Shown piece after piece: positions 1 to 9,009 of a stretch of 44,599 nucleotides of DNA. A program made the position numbers and the translations under genes. The notes below the pieces were generated by a model, which had not been told where the DNA came from, did no database searches, and worked only from the letters and a program-made list of their open reading frames with translations. The stretch is from contig NCFS01000008.1 of the NCBI GenBank assembly GCA_002281295.1, positions 1 to 44,599 on the forward strand. The letters are read 5' to 3'. The stretch comes from Halothiobacillus sp. 35-54-62 (GTDB lineage Bacteria; Pseudomonadota; Gammaproteobacteria; Halothiobacillales; Halothiobacillaceae). The number at the start of each line of letters is the position of its first letter. The first letter of the stretch is position 1.

Positions 1-252
1 CGTATGGGTCGGGTCGAATATCACTTGCCCATAGGCCGATAAACTCGGGGTTAAACTTTGCTTTTGAACCACTTGCACCGATACCGCCGCACCAACGGCA
101 GAGGCCGCGACCGCCGCTGTGCTATCTGCCCTGGCAGCGGCCACACCCCCTGCCAAGATCAACGCGGCGATCGTCCATCCGGCCATTAGGCGAGCAAGCA
201 CTCCGGTTAAGCGAATCTGTGTAGTACAGCGCTGAATCATTAACGCGGGCAT
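1..252 (-). CDS. RND-type efflux periplasmic adaptor subunit (membrane fusion protein), N-terminal part
   Basis: The first 84 codons of a gene that runs off the left edge. The ATG at 252 is preceded by GAGAGGA at a good distance; a second in-frame ATG lies at 240. The product has a charged start, a hydrophobic stretch at about residues 20-42 ending in an Ala-rich signal-peptide-like cleavage region, then VQVVQKQSLTPSLSAYGQV, the typical opening of the first beta strand of HlyD/RND adaptor proteins. Such proteins link an inner-membrane pump to an outer-membrane channel. The gene lies 121 bp downstream of a TolC-like outer-membrane-factor gene on the same strand, as in cusCBA-type or czcCBA-type efflux operons. 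The pump gene would lie outside the window, and the substrate cannot be told from this fragment. Confidence 0.7.
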   Translation of the reverse strand, partial: MPALMIQRCTTQIRLTGVLARLMAGWTIAALILAGGVAAARADSTAAVAASAVGAAVSVQVVQKQSLTPSLSAYGQVIFDPTHT

Positions 253-373
253 TTAAATGTCCTCTCATGCAGTTTGGGTCGGTTTACTGGGGGTTATTAC
301 GCCGGCCAGCTTTTTTAAGGATTATTGGTCGGCATTCATGCCCAATCAGTAAGATTACTGCGGCACCAAAGCC

Positions 374-1740
374 CTAGGGTATTGCCGGCTCTGCCATTAG
401 GCCGAGCACACCCCGCAAGGCCAGCTGTGCTTGAATAATGGCTTGGCGCGTTTGAATGGCATTGAGTTGCTCGGCGGTTAAGGTGGCGCGCACCGCACGC
501 CGTTTGCGCATTGGCCGCCGTTTTTTCGAGCACTGGTAAACGCGCCTCAATTTGCGTTAAGCGCGCCCGATAAGCCGCCAGCATGCTTTGCACCGAGGCC
601 ACATCACTCACCGCTTGGTTAATTCGTGCCTGCAACTCGGCATTCAGCTGCGCCCGGGTTGCTTGGGCTAATGCCGCCCCCGCCTGGGCACTGCCAAAAA
701 TCGGGAGCGTTAACCCCAAGCTCAACCCGGCGGTTTGCACGTTGCTGGTGTCGTTTGCGTGGCTAACCCCCAAAGTTAAACCGGGAAACTGCTGCAATAG
801 AGCCGCCCGATACTGGGCATCGGCTTGCAGCACCCCCGCCCGCAAAGCCAGCAAATCAGCGCGATGAGAGGCCAAATGCGCCAATCGTGCCGATTGCTCG
901 GGGGCAGAAGGCTCGATAATTTTAGGCCAACCTTGGGTTTGCCACGCCGTATCGGGCGCGGCGCCCATCAAAGCATTCATTTGCTGGCGCATTTGGGTTG
1001 CTGTCAGTTGCAATACATCCACCTGCCGCGCCAAATCTGCCGCGCGCACCACATCAGCCACGACCCGATCTTGGGTGATATACCCCCGATCCAAGGCCGC
1101 CTGACTTTGCTGTAGGCGGGCATTGAGCTCGCCACGCTCCCCGGTTAAAACGTGGATTTGCGCGCCATTGGCCACCTGCTGAATATATAAATCGCTGGCT
1201 TTAATTTGGGTCGTTAATGCCAGCCAGCTGTAGTTCAATTCTTGCTGAATTTGCGCCGCTTTGGCGGCATTTAAGCGGTCTTTACGAGAAATAAGGGCCG
1301 ATAAATCCATGCTAATGGCCTGATTCATCGCACTAATTAAACCCACGCCATTTAAGGGGGTATCGCGGGTTAAATTTAAGGTAGGGTCCGGCAAGGTGCC
1401 CGCTTGGCGCGTGCGGGCAGCGGCCAATACCGCGCCGAATTTGGCCGCTTTAAGTTCAGGGTTATTGTGCAGCACAAGCGCTTGCAGCGTCGCCGAATTT
1501 GGCCGCTTTAAGTTCAGGGTTATTGTGCAGCACAAGCGCTTGCAGCGTTGTTAAAGAAAGCACGGGTGGCGTCTGAATGGTTTGCGTGCTTTGCGCGGGG
1601 GTTATGGCCACAAATTCAGGCTGCTGCGGCAAAACCAAGGGGCGATAGGCCGCGCAACCCGTGAGCAACCCGCTTAAGGCCAAAAAGGCCACCCGCCCCC
1701 ATTGGGGTGGTTTAATTCGATGCAACCCGCCTGCGCGCAT
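374..1740 (-). pseudogene. TolC/CusC-like outer-membrane efflux factor, disrupted by two frameshifts
   Basis: The gene starts at the ATG at 1740 with a lipoprotein signal (lipobox LTGC near residue 29), then the OEP-type start ending in LQALVLHNNPELKAAKFG. Reading continues into a perfect 58-bp tandem copy (1433-1490 and 1491-1548). Because 58 is not a multiple of three, the frame is lost, and the rest of the protein (TRQAGTLPDPTLNLTRD onward, with long alpha-helical barrel segments) is in another frame. A second shift of one base near 505-515 separates the last part (TLTAEQLNAIQTRQ, stop at 374-376). Removing one 58-bp copy and one base near 510 restores a single ORF of about 435 residues, the usual size of an outer-membrane factor of tripartite pumps. 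Its partner adaptor follows downstream. It could be a pseudogene, a reversible (phase-variable) duplication or a sequence error. Confidence 0.75.
1433..1548. repeat. Perfect 58-bp tandem duplication (two copies)
   Basis: Bases 1433-1490 and 1491-1548 are identical, each beginning CGCCGAATTTGG and ending GCTTGCAGCGT. The unit codes for the conserved LQALVLHNNPELKAAKFG stretch of the outer-membrane factor. Its length (3n+1) breaks the reading frame. Confidence 0.95.
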
Positions 1741-1821
1741 AAGCCTTTACCCTTTTAATTTAAAAAAAAGAGTATGCCGCCCCTGCCCTGTAAAATCTGT
1801 GTCTCAAACATGACCATTTGG

Positions 1822-2576
1822 TCATGCCCCACCTGGGCGGCTAATCACGCGCTGGTTTTTAATAAGCAAATCGGCAAAGGCGGCACTCTGCAACACGGCC
1901 AGTTCCACCGCCCGCGCCGGCGCAATGGGGTCCCAAGGGCTTGTGGGGGCGGCCTTGCCCGGGTGACACATCACCAACGCCTGCGCAGGCGCCTTGTGCA
2001 GCCAAAAATCCAGCAAGGCCAAATACCCCGCTTGCGTTTGATTAAACACGTGGGCGCGCCCAAATGGGCAATCAGCCATTCTTTTAAGCCTAATTTCGGG
2101 GTGATCAGCGGGGCGGTGCTGCGCAACCACGGTTGAATACGGCGCTCTGCGAGCAAATCCAGCAGGCACGCACGCACGGTGGGCAATTGATGCACATGCT
2201 GATGGCCATCGACATAATCGGGCGCGCGATCAAAGGCTTGAATAAATCGATCCAACTGCTCGGCCAAACTTATCCGAATTTTGTCGCGCGGCAAAAGCCC
2301 CGCATAGGCCTGGGCAATCAATAAAGGTAAGGGGCGGTACCAAGTGTTGGCGGCAAAGCCTTGAGTTAAATTCAAATGCAAGCCGATGTGCACACCTGGG
2401 GATTGCGGCACTAATTTTGCCGCCTCAAACCAACGCGGCAACTGGGTTAAGCAGCCAAAACCGCTTAACCGTTGCTGTTGCACCAAGGCCAAAATACCCG
2501 CATCCACCTCAGGCGAAAGGCCAAAATCATCAGCAATTAAAACGATGGGGCGCACAATTTTCTCCATCAAACCCAA
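1822..2576 (-). pseudogene. hpnK: YdjC/ChbG/HpnK-family carbohydrate deacetylase, frameshifted
   Basis: The start is ATG at 2576, with a second ATG at 2567. The protein shows the YdjC-family metal-site motifs: IADDFGLSPEVD near residue 13, GVHIGLHLNLTQG near 71 and DGHQHVHQLP near 123. Family members remove an acetyl group from chito-oligosaccharides (ChbG) or act in hopanoid side-chain synthesis (HpnK). The symbol rests on general resemblance, and no hopanoid gene is nearby. Near 2055-2066 the frame shifts: the expected C-terminal part (RAHVFNQTQAGYLALLDFWL to the stop at 1822) is in a different frame from the N-terminal 180 residues. One missing base in the GC-rich run around 2058 would explain it. 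Total length after repair is about 250 residues. It is either a recent pseudogene or a sequencing error. Confidence 0.7.
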
Positions 2577-2787
2577 ATTGAGCCGCCATTTTAGGGCTTT
2601 AGCGGCTAATTGCTTACCTGATTTAAAAAACCTGCCACCGCCCTGCCCCGCCGCCCTTTTAGCCGCTTTTTTAAATGCCTGTTTAAAAGAAAGCCTGTGT
2701 ATTTATTTCAATGAAAATGCGATTCAAATGGACTTTCACCGCCTATCTAACGAGAATCGCCGAAACAATTTGGAACATTATAACGTC

Positions 2788-4158
2788 ATGAAAACAACCC
2801 GCCCCTTACTGATCTCGCTTGTGATGCTGACCACCCCAGCAATGGCCGATGAGTTCAGCATTACCCCGCGTATGTATCTTGATATCGTTGGCTACAAAGA
2901 TACCGCCGATGGCCAAGGCACGGGGTACATTCAAAATACCAATGGCATTTTTAATGTGCATTCCGATGCGCCGGGCGGAGGCCATAGCCACGGCGGCTCG
3001 CTGCACAGCGGGCTTAATTTTCGGGGTGCCGATTTAAGTTTAAGTGCGGCTTATGGGGATTGGCTTACAGGCCGATTTAATTTTGTGACCGATGGCCGAA
3101 GCGGCGGGGTTGAAGAGGCTTGGCTCAAAGCCCGCTCGGCGCCGTCGGGGCTCGCAATTAAGGGCGGCAAATTTTTAAGCGATATTGGCTGGCAAAATTA
3201 CCTTCACCCGCACGGCTGGGATTTTGTCGATCAAGCGCTGCCCTATCAGCTTTTGTTTGCGGGCGGGCTCGCAGGCAATGGCGCGCAGGTAAGCTGGCAG
3301 CCCGCCCTGCCCTTTACGCTGCAACTGGGCGCTGAGCTGCTCAGTGCAGGCAATGAAAGCGTGGCGGCCACGGTCGGCCCTATCACCAATTACACCAGCA
3401 CCTCGGGCAAAGTGGTGGATATCCCCTTTAGCACTAAAGGCGCATGGCCGAATCTGTGGACGTTCTACGCCAAAGCGGGGGTGCCCATCGCGCCACAACA
3501 CACGGTTTATGGTGGCGTGTCTTATATCAAAAGTGAGTTGCATCAAGAGCTGCACACCTACCATCCCGGCATTAACGATGCCGATCACGGCCTTGAAGGC
3601 CGCACGCAAACCGCCGGTTTAAGCCTAGGGTATCAATTTAATGCCGAGCAGGAACACGGGCATGGCGATGTCACCCTTGAAGGCGAATATTTTTATCAGC
3701 GTAAAGATTTGCTCTTAAATTTTCACGAAACCAAGCCGTGGAATGTCGGCCAGCCCCGCGTGCTGAATGTGGATAGCTATTATGTGCAGGCGCTCTACGG
3801 TGTGGCACCGCGCTGGCAGCTGGGCTTGCGTTATGATGTGGCGGGCAATATTCAAGAAGCCTTACGCAGCAGCGCCCCGTTAAAATGCGCGCCGCCTTAT
3901 CAGGCCATGGCCTGCCCTCGGGTGGATAGCAAGTTTGATGGCCTATCTAGGCTAAGCGCAGTGGTTACGTGGGCGATTGATGATCGCCAAAAATTACGGT
4001 TGCAACTCAGCCTCGCCCGCGTACCGGTGGCAGAGGATATCAATGGTGATAATCGCGCCGATGCGCTTCGCAAAAACTTCACCCAAGCCTTTTTGCAATA
4101 TCAAGTCGTGCTGGGCGCAGCACCCAAACACAGCCACCAGCGCTTTATTCGGGAATAA
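2788..4158 (+). CDS. Outer-membrane beta-barrel protein, zinc-regulated receptor/porin-like
   Basis: The ATG at 2788 begins a clear signal peptide (MKTTRPLLISLVMLTTPAMA, cleaved before DEF), so the longer upstream open frame is not used. The 456-residue mature region alternates polar and hydrophobic residues like a beta barrel. It carries a His/Gly loop (GGGHSHGGSLH, about residues 63-73) and the motif NYLHPHGWDFVDQALPYQLL, which I recall from plug-less proteins annotated as zinc-regulated TonB-dependent outer membrane receptors. No TonB box or plug domain is visible, so it is better called a porin-like protein. It stands alone between genes of unrelated function. The 211 bp upstream is AT-rich near the start and probably holds its promoter. 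Substrate and regulation are inferred from family resemblance only. Confidence 0.65.
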   Translation: MKTTRPLLISLVMLTTPAMADEFSITPRMYLDIVGYKDTADGQGTGYIQNTNGIFNVHSDAPGGGHSHGGSLHSGLNFRGADLSLSAAYGDWLTGRFNFVTDGRSGGVEEAWLKARSAPSGLAIKGGKFLSDIGWQNYLHPHGWDFVDQALPYQLLFAGGLAGNGAQVSWQPALPFTLQLGAELLSAGNESVAATVGPITNYTSTSGKVVDIPFSTKGAWPNLWTFYAKAGVPIAPQHTVYGGVSYIKSELHQELHTYHPGINDADHGLEGRTQTAGLSLGYQFNAEQEHGHGDVTLEGEYFYQRKDLLLNFHETKPWNVGQPRVLNVDSYYVQALYGVAPRWQLGLRYDVAGNIQEALRSSAPLKCAPPYQAMACPRVDSKFDGLSRLSAVVTWAIDDRQKLRLQLSLARVPVAEDINGDNRADALRKNFTQAFLQYQVVLGAAPKHSHQRFIRE

Positions 4159-4254
4159 GCCTCATTTAGTGGCTGCACCAATAAAGCTCGGCGCTGTTAA
4201 TAATAGGCGCGCTATTTGCTTTATGATGAACCAACTTTTTTTAAGGCTCATCCT

Positions 4255-5490
4255 ATGAACACCCGCATTCAACTTGAAGCCGATGGCCAGCATGTGGCCA
4301 CCTGTGACCATTTCACGGTGCGCTCGGCATTTCAGCCCATTATTAGCGTGGCGCATCAACGTATTGTGGGTTATGAAGGCTTAGCACGGGTATCGGATAA
4401 GGCGGGCTTATCGATTGCGCCATCCCAGCTCTTTGATTCAGCGCAAGATATTGAATCGCTGGTTACCATTGATCGAATATGCCGCGAGCTGCATTTGCAA
4501 AACTTTGCCCGCGCCAAACGCACGCCCCACTGGATTTTTATTAATGTGCATCCGCTGGTGGCGATGCACGGCCATCAATTTGGGCCATTTTTTGCACAAA
4601 TTTTAGAACGTTTGCACATTGAAGGCTGGCAGGTGGTGGTTGAAATTGTCGAGGCTGAACTCGCCGATGACGCGCAACTTATTGATGCCATTGCACTATA
4701 CCGATCACTCGGCTGTTTGGTTGCGCTTGATGATTTTGGGGTGGGTGGCTCTCAGTTCACCCGGCTTTGGCGCATTGAGGCCGATATCGTCAAACTCGAC
4801 CGCAGCCTGATTGTCGAAGCGGAAAAATCGCAACGCGCGCAGCGCACCCTGCCCTCGCTCGTGGCGATGATTCACGAAGCGGGCAGCCTTGTTCTGCAAG
4901 AGGGCATAGAAACACCGCAGCAGCTCAGCATTGCACTCAATTCGGGCGTGGATTTACTCCAAGGCTTCGGTTTAGCCCGACCGGCTTTACTTAGCCCGGT
5001 AGAATCCTTCGATCGGGCCTTTTTAAGCCAAGGCTTAACCACAACCTCACTTGAAGTAGACAAGGCCGATCACAACCTGCATCAGCAGATTAAATCGGTC
5101 ACCGAACGCTTTGAAGACATGCTGGTTGCCATCGAGCGCAATGTGCCGCTGGCCATCGCCGCCAAAGCCTTGCTTTCGATGCATTTGGTCGCCCGCGTGT
5201 TTGTGCTGGATGGCGATGGTTGCCAGCAGGCAGAAACCGTACAGGGCGCCTTTGCGCCAGCCTCGCTGCAAAACCGCTTTCGCCCGCTGGCTCATGCCGA
5301 GGGCGCCAGTTGGGCCAAACGCCCCTATTTTCGTCGCGCAATGATTGAACCGGGCATGGTGCAAATTAGCCGCCCCTACCTTTCCGTGGCGGGGGGCAAC
5401 TTGTGCCGCACACTCTCCTATTGCCGTGCCCACGCGCCCCATCACGGCGTTAAAGTGGTGTGCTGCGATATCAACTGGTCGGATTTTTAA
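4255..5490 (+). CDS. EAL-domain cyclic-di-GMP phosphodiesterase with C-terminal sensor-like domain
   Basis: The start is ATG at 4255 after AAGG; an earlier in-frame ATG at 4216 has no support. Residues about 20-265 form an EAL domain that hydrolyses c-di-GMP. The catalytic set looks complete: E41 in YEGLAR, the Asn in INVHP, EIVEAEL, LDDFGVG, VKLDRS, EGIET and LQGFGLARP. After a short linker, residues about 285-411 (RNVPLAIAAKALL, RPYFRRAM, PYLSVAGGNLCRTLSY) look like a PDC/Cache-type fold similar to the C-terminal domain of YkuI. No membrane segment or signal peptide is seen, so this sensor domain is probably cytoplasmic. There is no GGDEF domain. The gene is a single transcription unit by spacing. 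Confidence 0.85.
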   Translation: MNTRIQLEADGQHVATCDHFTVRSAFQPIISVAHQRIVGYEGLARVSDKAGLSIAPSQLFDSAQDIESLVTIDRICRELHLQNFARAKRTPHWIFINVHPLVAMHGHQFGPFFAQILERLHIEGWQVVVEIVEAELADDAQLIDAIALYRSLGCLVALDDFGVGGSQFTRLWRIEADIVKLDRSLIVEAEKSQRAQRTLPSLVAMIHEAGSLVLQEGIETPQQLSIALNSGVDLLQGFGLARPALLSPVESFDRAFLSQGLTTTSLEVDKADHNLHQQIKSVTERFEDMLVAIERNVPLAIAAKALLSMHLVARVFVLDGDGCQQAETVQGAFAPASLQNRFRPLAHAEGASWAKRPYFRRAMIEPGMVQISRPYLSVAGGNLCRTLSYCRAHAPHHGVKVVCCDINWSDF

Positions 5491-5618
5491 TTCACCCAAA
5501 TAGGCTCGGCTATAAGCGCATCCGCGTCATTGCGGCGCGTTACTCTGTTCGCGCCCAACACGCAGGCGGCCTGTTAAGATAAGGCCAATCCATTAGCGCG
5601 TTATTAAGGCAGGAACCA

Positions 5619-6953
5619 TTGGTCTATTTACCCTTCACCTCTAAAATCCCCGTGACGCGGATTGGCATTACCGGCTTATCGCAAGCGGGCAAATCCACCC
5701 TTATTACCGCAGTCATTAACCATCTGGAAAATATCCGGCGCGGCGCCTTGGCCAAGCAAACCACCCTCAGTGGGCTGACCCATGGCCATTGGCTGCGCGA
5801 TGCCACCCCCGCGTTCGATTACGATGCAGGCCTGCACGCCCTCACCAACAGCCCGCCCAGCTGGCCTAACTCCACCACCGATTGGTCGATAGCCCGCATT
5901 GAGCTCAGCATTGATCGGCCGTGGTATTCCACCAAACCGCGCCGCCGGATTATTGAACTGCTCGATTATCCGGGGGAATGGCTGCTGGATTTGTGTTTAC
6001 TCGAATGGGATTACCCCACTTTTTGCGCCCAGGTTTGGTCTTGGTGTAGCCAAGCGCCCCGCGCGGCTATTGCCGCCGATTTAATTCAAACGCTGGCCGC
6101 CATCGACCCGCAAGCCCCCGTAGATGCCGCGTATTTGCTGGAATTACAACAGCGATGGGCCGCGTTTTTAGCCGATAGCCGCCTGCCACCCTATCAATTA
6201 AGCCGAAATTTACCCGGGCGTTTTTTGCTTAATGGCGCGCACTATCACCCCGAGCATCAGCCGTTCATCCCCTTATTTGCGCTAAATTTGAGCAGCGGCG
6301 GTGGCGCGCCTAAGTTTCCCGCGCATTCTTGGGGCGCGGTGTGCACGCAAAATTACCTTGCCTATCGCGATCATGAAGCGAAACCTTTTTTCAGCCGCCA
6401 TTTTCAATCGCTCGATGCCCAAGTCATTTTAATTGACTTGCTCGGCGCCATGACCGCCGGCTCAGCGGCGCTAAAAGACATGCGGGCCGCCTTAGAAGGC
6501 GTGTTGCAACCCTTCACCTATGGCACCGATCACTGGCTGGGGCGGTTATTTCGCCGAAAAATTCGCCGGGTTGCTGTGTGTGCCACCAAAATGGATCACC
6601 TCCTGCCCGACGATCAAAAGCGCCTGCAATCTTTAGCCGAATCGTATTTATACGACACCGTGCAACGCTTAGCCGCCGAGTCGATCGAGCTTAAAGTGAT
6701 GGCCATTGCCGCAGTGCAAGCCGCGCGAATACAAACCGAAGCCAACGGCGAACAGAGCCTAATTGGCCGCGATAAACGCACCGGTCAAGCCGTGCAATTC
6801 ACCCCGCCTGCCCTGCCGCAAACCATGCCGCATAATTTAAATCTTAAAATTGGCGATTTACCGCAATTAGCCCCGCCCCCTGGCTTAGACCGCGCGCACC
6901 CATTTCCCGGGCGCCGCATCGATCAACTCTTAGCTTTTTTGCTGGCCGATTAA
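5619..6953 (+). CDS. ycjX: YcjX-family P-loop GTPase-like stress protein
   Basis: A 444-residue protein with a P-loop at residues 19-26 (GLSQAGKS), LLDYPGEWLLDL near 108 as the second nucleotide-binding motif, and CATKMDHLLPDDQ near 322 (an NKxD-like TKMD). This matches the YcjX/DUF463 family, which in E. coli belongs to the phage-shock (Psp) regulon. The start is TTG at 5619, behind AGGCAGGA; no ATG is available nearby. The stop is 18 bp before the ycjF-like gene, so the two are one operon, as in E. coli. No PspA/PspF gene or sigma54 promoter was recognised here. The exact cellular role is not established. Confidence 0.85.
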   Translation: MVYLPFTSKIPVTRIGITGLSQAGKSTLITAVINHLENIRRGALAKQTTLSGLTHGHWLRDATPAFDYDAGLHALTNSPPSWPNSTTDWSIARIELSIDRPWYSTKPRRRIIELLDYPGEWLLDLCLLEWDYPTFCAQVWSWCSQAPRAAIAADLIQTLAAIDPQAPVDAAYLLELQQRWAAFLADSRLPPYQLSRNLPGRFLLNGAHYHPEHQPFIPLFALNLSSGGGAPKFPAHSWGAVCTQNYLAYRDHEAKPFFSRHFQSLDAQVILIDLLGAMTAGSAALKDMRAALEGVLQPFTYGTDHWLGRLFRRKIRRVAVCATKMDHLLPDDQKRLQSLAESYLYDTVQRLAAESIELKVMAIAAVQAARIQTEANGEQSLIGRDKRTGQAVQFTPPALPQTMPHNLNLKIGDLPQLAPPPGLDRAHPFPGRRIDQLLAFLLAD

Positions 6954-6971
6954 TTCCACAAAGTAGGTTGT

Positions 6972-7952
6972 ATGCCCAACTCATCCCCACCCGAGCAGCT
7001 ATTACGCACCGTTATTCACGCCACGGGCGATGAGGTGCCGCCCATTGATGCCGAACAAATTTACCAAGATCAAACCACCGAAGCCGAACCCGAACCGCTG
7101 TTACCCGCCGCGCATAACCCTTGGCTGACCCGCCTTATCACCACCGCGCTGCTGATTTGGCTTATTGTCATCTGGGCGCAAGCCGTCGTGTGGGGCTGGG
7201 CGTTAAACACCCTCATTGGCCTTACTTTGCTTGCGGCGGGCAGCGGGATTTTTGGTGGGTTTTTATGGCTGGGCTGGCAAGCACGGCGGGCACGGCACAA
7301 ACTCGATGCCATTACAGCCATTCAAGCGCAATTTTTGAAAGCCAAAGCCCCCCACGCCCCACAAACCGGCGTGTTGAATTTAAGTCGCCGCATCGCCCAG
7401 CTGCTGCAAAAAAACCCGCAGCAAGCCGCGCTAGTACAGGCATTAAGCAGCGTCGATGAAAGCTGGACATACACCGAGCTCGCCCAACAGCTTGAGCACA
7501 GCTATGGCGCGCAAGATCGCATTGCAGCAAAGTTAATTCAACGAGAAGCCATTCGCACCGGAATATTCATCGCGGCCAGCCCCTACCCGCTGCTCGATTT
7601 TTTGCTGGTGGCCTGGCGCAATGTCGCGATGGTCGAGCGGGTGGCTTTAATTTATCACCTCAAGCTATCCACCCCCGCGCGCTGGCATTTATATCAAATG
7701 ATTTTGCGCAATATCGCCTTTACCACCGTCACCGAAACCGTGCTGGATTCGGTAAGCCAATCTTGGCTATCGAACGTGCTGTTGCAAGTGGGCGTGCGCG
7801 CGGGGCAAGGCGTGGGCGTTGCCCTGTATTCCGTGCGCATCGGCCATCAAGCCATGCGCTTGTGCCGCGTTGTGCCCGAAACCCAGCCTTTGGTGGACCG
7901 CAACATCGGCAAAATGGTGATTGAGGCCGTGCGCTCAAAAACCCATTCATAA
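6972..7952 (+). CDS. ycjF: YcjF-family (DUF697) inner-membrane protein
   Basis: A 326-residue protein starting with ATG at 6972 behind AGTAGG. Two adjacent membrane segments at about residues 50-98 (LITTALLIWLIVIWAQAVVW and TLIGLTLLAAGSGIFGGFLW) are followed by a long cytoplasmic helical part and a C-terminal DUF697-like region with a further hydrophobic stretch. This is the layout of YcjF, the usual partner of YcjX. The intrinsic terminator at 7999-8036 closes the operon. Function beyond a stress-linked membrane role is unknown. Confidence 0.85.
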   Translation: MPNSSPPEQLLRTVIHATGDEVPPIDAEQIYQDQTTEAEPEPLLPAAHNPWLTRLITTALLIWLIVIWAQAVVWGWALNTLIGLTLLAAGSGIFGGFLWLGWQARRARHKLDAITAIQAQFLKAKAPHAPQTGVLNLSRRIAQLLQKNPQQAALVQALSSVDESWTYTELAQQLEHSYGAQDRIAAKLIQREAIRTGIFIAASPYPLLDFLLVAWRNVAMVERVALIYHLKLSTPARWHLYQMILRNIAFTTVTETVLDSVSQSWLSNVLLQVGVRAGQGVGVALYSVRIGHQAMRLCRVVPETQPLVDRNIGKMVIEAVRSKTHS

Positions 7953-7998
7953 CAATACAAGTGCAATACAAAAGCGAAATGTTACAATAAAAACATAA

Positions 7999-8036
7999 AG
8001 TTACGGCTAAATTATTTAGCCGTAACTAAGTTTTTA
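7999..8036 (+). terminator. Inverted repeat with T-rich tail after ycjF
   Basis: Perfect 14-bp arms AGTTACGGCTAAAT (7999-8012) and ATTTAGCCGTAACT (8014-8027) around one base, then AAG and TTTTT. It sits 47 bp after ycjF and 45 bp before fieF. An intrinsic terminator is most likely. The near-perfect symmetry also fits a regulator binding site for fieF. Confidence 0.65.
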
Positions 8037-8071
8037 CTGGACTGGGCTGGAATTTTGATAGGAACCCGCTT

Positions 8072-8953
8072 ATGTCAAGCCGCGAGGCACGCTTACTGCG
8101 CAGGGTCACCATGGCTTCGGTCTTGGTGGCTTTGTTGTTGATTATTTTGAAATTAATTGCCACCATTAGCACCAATTCAATCAGCATGATGGCGTCATTA
8201 ATTGATTCCACGATGGATTTATTCGCCTCCTTGGTAACCCTTTTTGCCGTGCGCATCGCCTTGCAACCCCCCGATGACGATCACCGCTTTGGCCACGGCA
8301 AAGCCGAACCCTTAGCCGCGCTGGCGCAAACCATGTTTATTGCCGGCTCCGGCGCGTTTTTATTTTTAGAAGCGGTGCAGCGGCTCATTCGCCCCCAAGC
8401 CATCGACACCGCCGGTTTGGGCATTGGCGTGATGGTCATTTCGATGCTGGCTACGGCAGGCTTGCTGCTGTTTCAACGGCATGTCATAAAAATCACCCAA
8501 TCACCCGCCATTAAGGCCGATGCCGCGCATTATGGCTCTGATTTTGTGGTGAATGCCGCCACCATTGTCACACTATTACTGGCGAGCCAAGGCATGAATT
8601 GGGTTGATCCCATCTTCGGCACCCTGGTTGGTGTATTTATTCTGTTTGGTGCCTGGCATGTGGGGCGCCAAGCGCTTGATCAGCTTATGGATCGGGAGGT
8701 ATTGGATGGTAGCGAGCAAAAAATCCATCACATCGCGATCGGCCACCCCGAAGTGCGCGGCGCCGATCATATCCGCACCCGCATGGCGGGGCGCACGATG
8801 ATTATCCAGCTGTATATTTACCTTAAAAACGATTTAGACTTAGCCCAAGCGCATGTGATTGGCGATGAAGTGGCTGAACGCATTCAAGTTTTATTTCCCG
8901 GTGCCGATATTCTCATTCATGAAGAGCCGCATCAGGAATCAGACCAGAAATAA
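8072..8953 (+). CDS. fieF: Cation diffusion facilitator FieF/YiiP (Zn/Fe/Cd efflux)
   Basis: A 293-residue CDF transporter that exchanges cytoplasmic divalent metal for protons across the inner membrane. The metal sites of E. coli YiiP are all present at the same residue numbers: D45 and D49 (DSTMD), H153 and D157 (HYGSD) for the transport site, and D68, H71 and H75 (DDDHRFGHG) for the second site. Six membrane helices precede a soluble C-terminal domain (about 210-290) ending in ADILIHEEPH. ATG at 8072 follows GATAGGAACC. It is probably monocistronic. The window holds a second, less related CDF gene at 31713. Confidence 0.95.
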   Translation: MSSREARLLRRVTMASVLVALLLIILKLIATISTNSISMMASLIDSTMDLFASLVTLFAVRIALQPPDDDHRFGHGKAEPLAALAQTMFIAGSGAFLFLEAVQRLIRPQAIDTAGLGIGVMVISMLATAGLLLFQRHVIKITQSPAIKADAAHYGSDFVVNAATIVTLLLASQGMNWVDPIFGTLVGVFILFGAWHVGRQALDQLMDREVLDGSEQKIHHIAIGHPEVRGADHIRTRMAGRTMIIQLYIYLKNDLDLAQAHVIGDEVAERIQVLFPGADILIHEEPHQESDQK

Positions 8954-9009
8954 CGCGAGCCCCGCATAACCCCTCACCCGTCTTAACCTCAATTTTTCAG
9001 GAGCACCCT

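Noticed and set aside
2386-2787. Open reading frame extending the outer-membrane protein 134 codons upstream
   Set aside because: The ATG at 2788 starts a clear signal peptide, and the upstream part overlaps hpnK on the other strand and has no family resemblance.
2770-2795. Zur-box-like ACATTATAACGT at the start of the outer-membrane protein gene
   Set aside because: It matches only one side of the Zur palindrome and overlaps the start codon, which is too weak to call.
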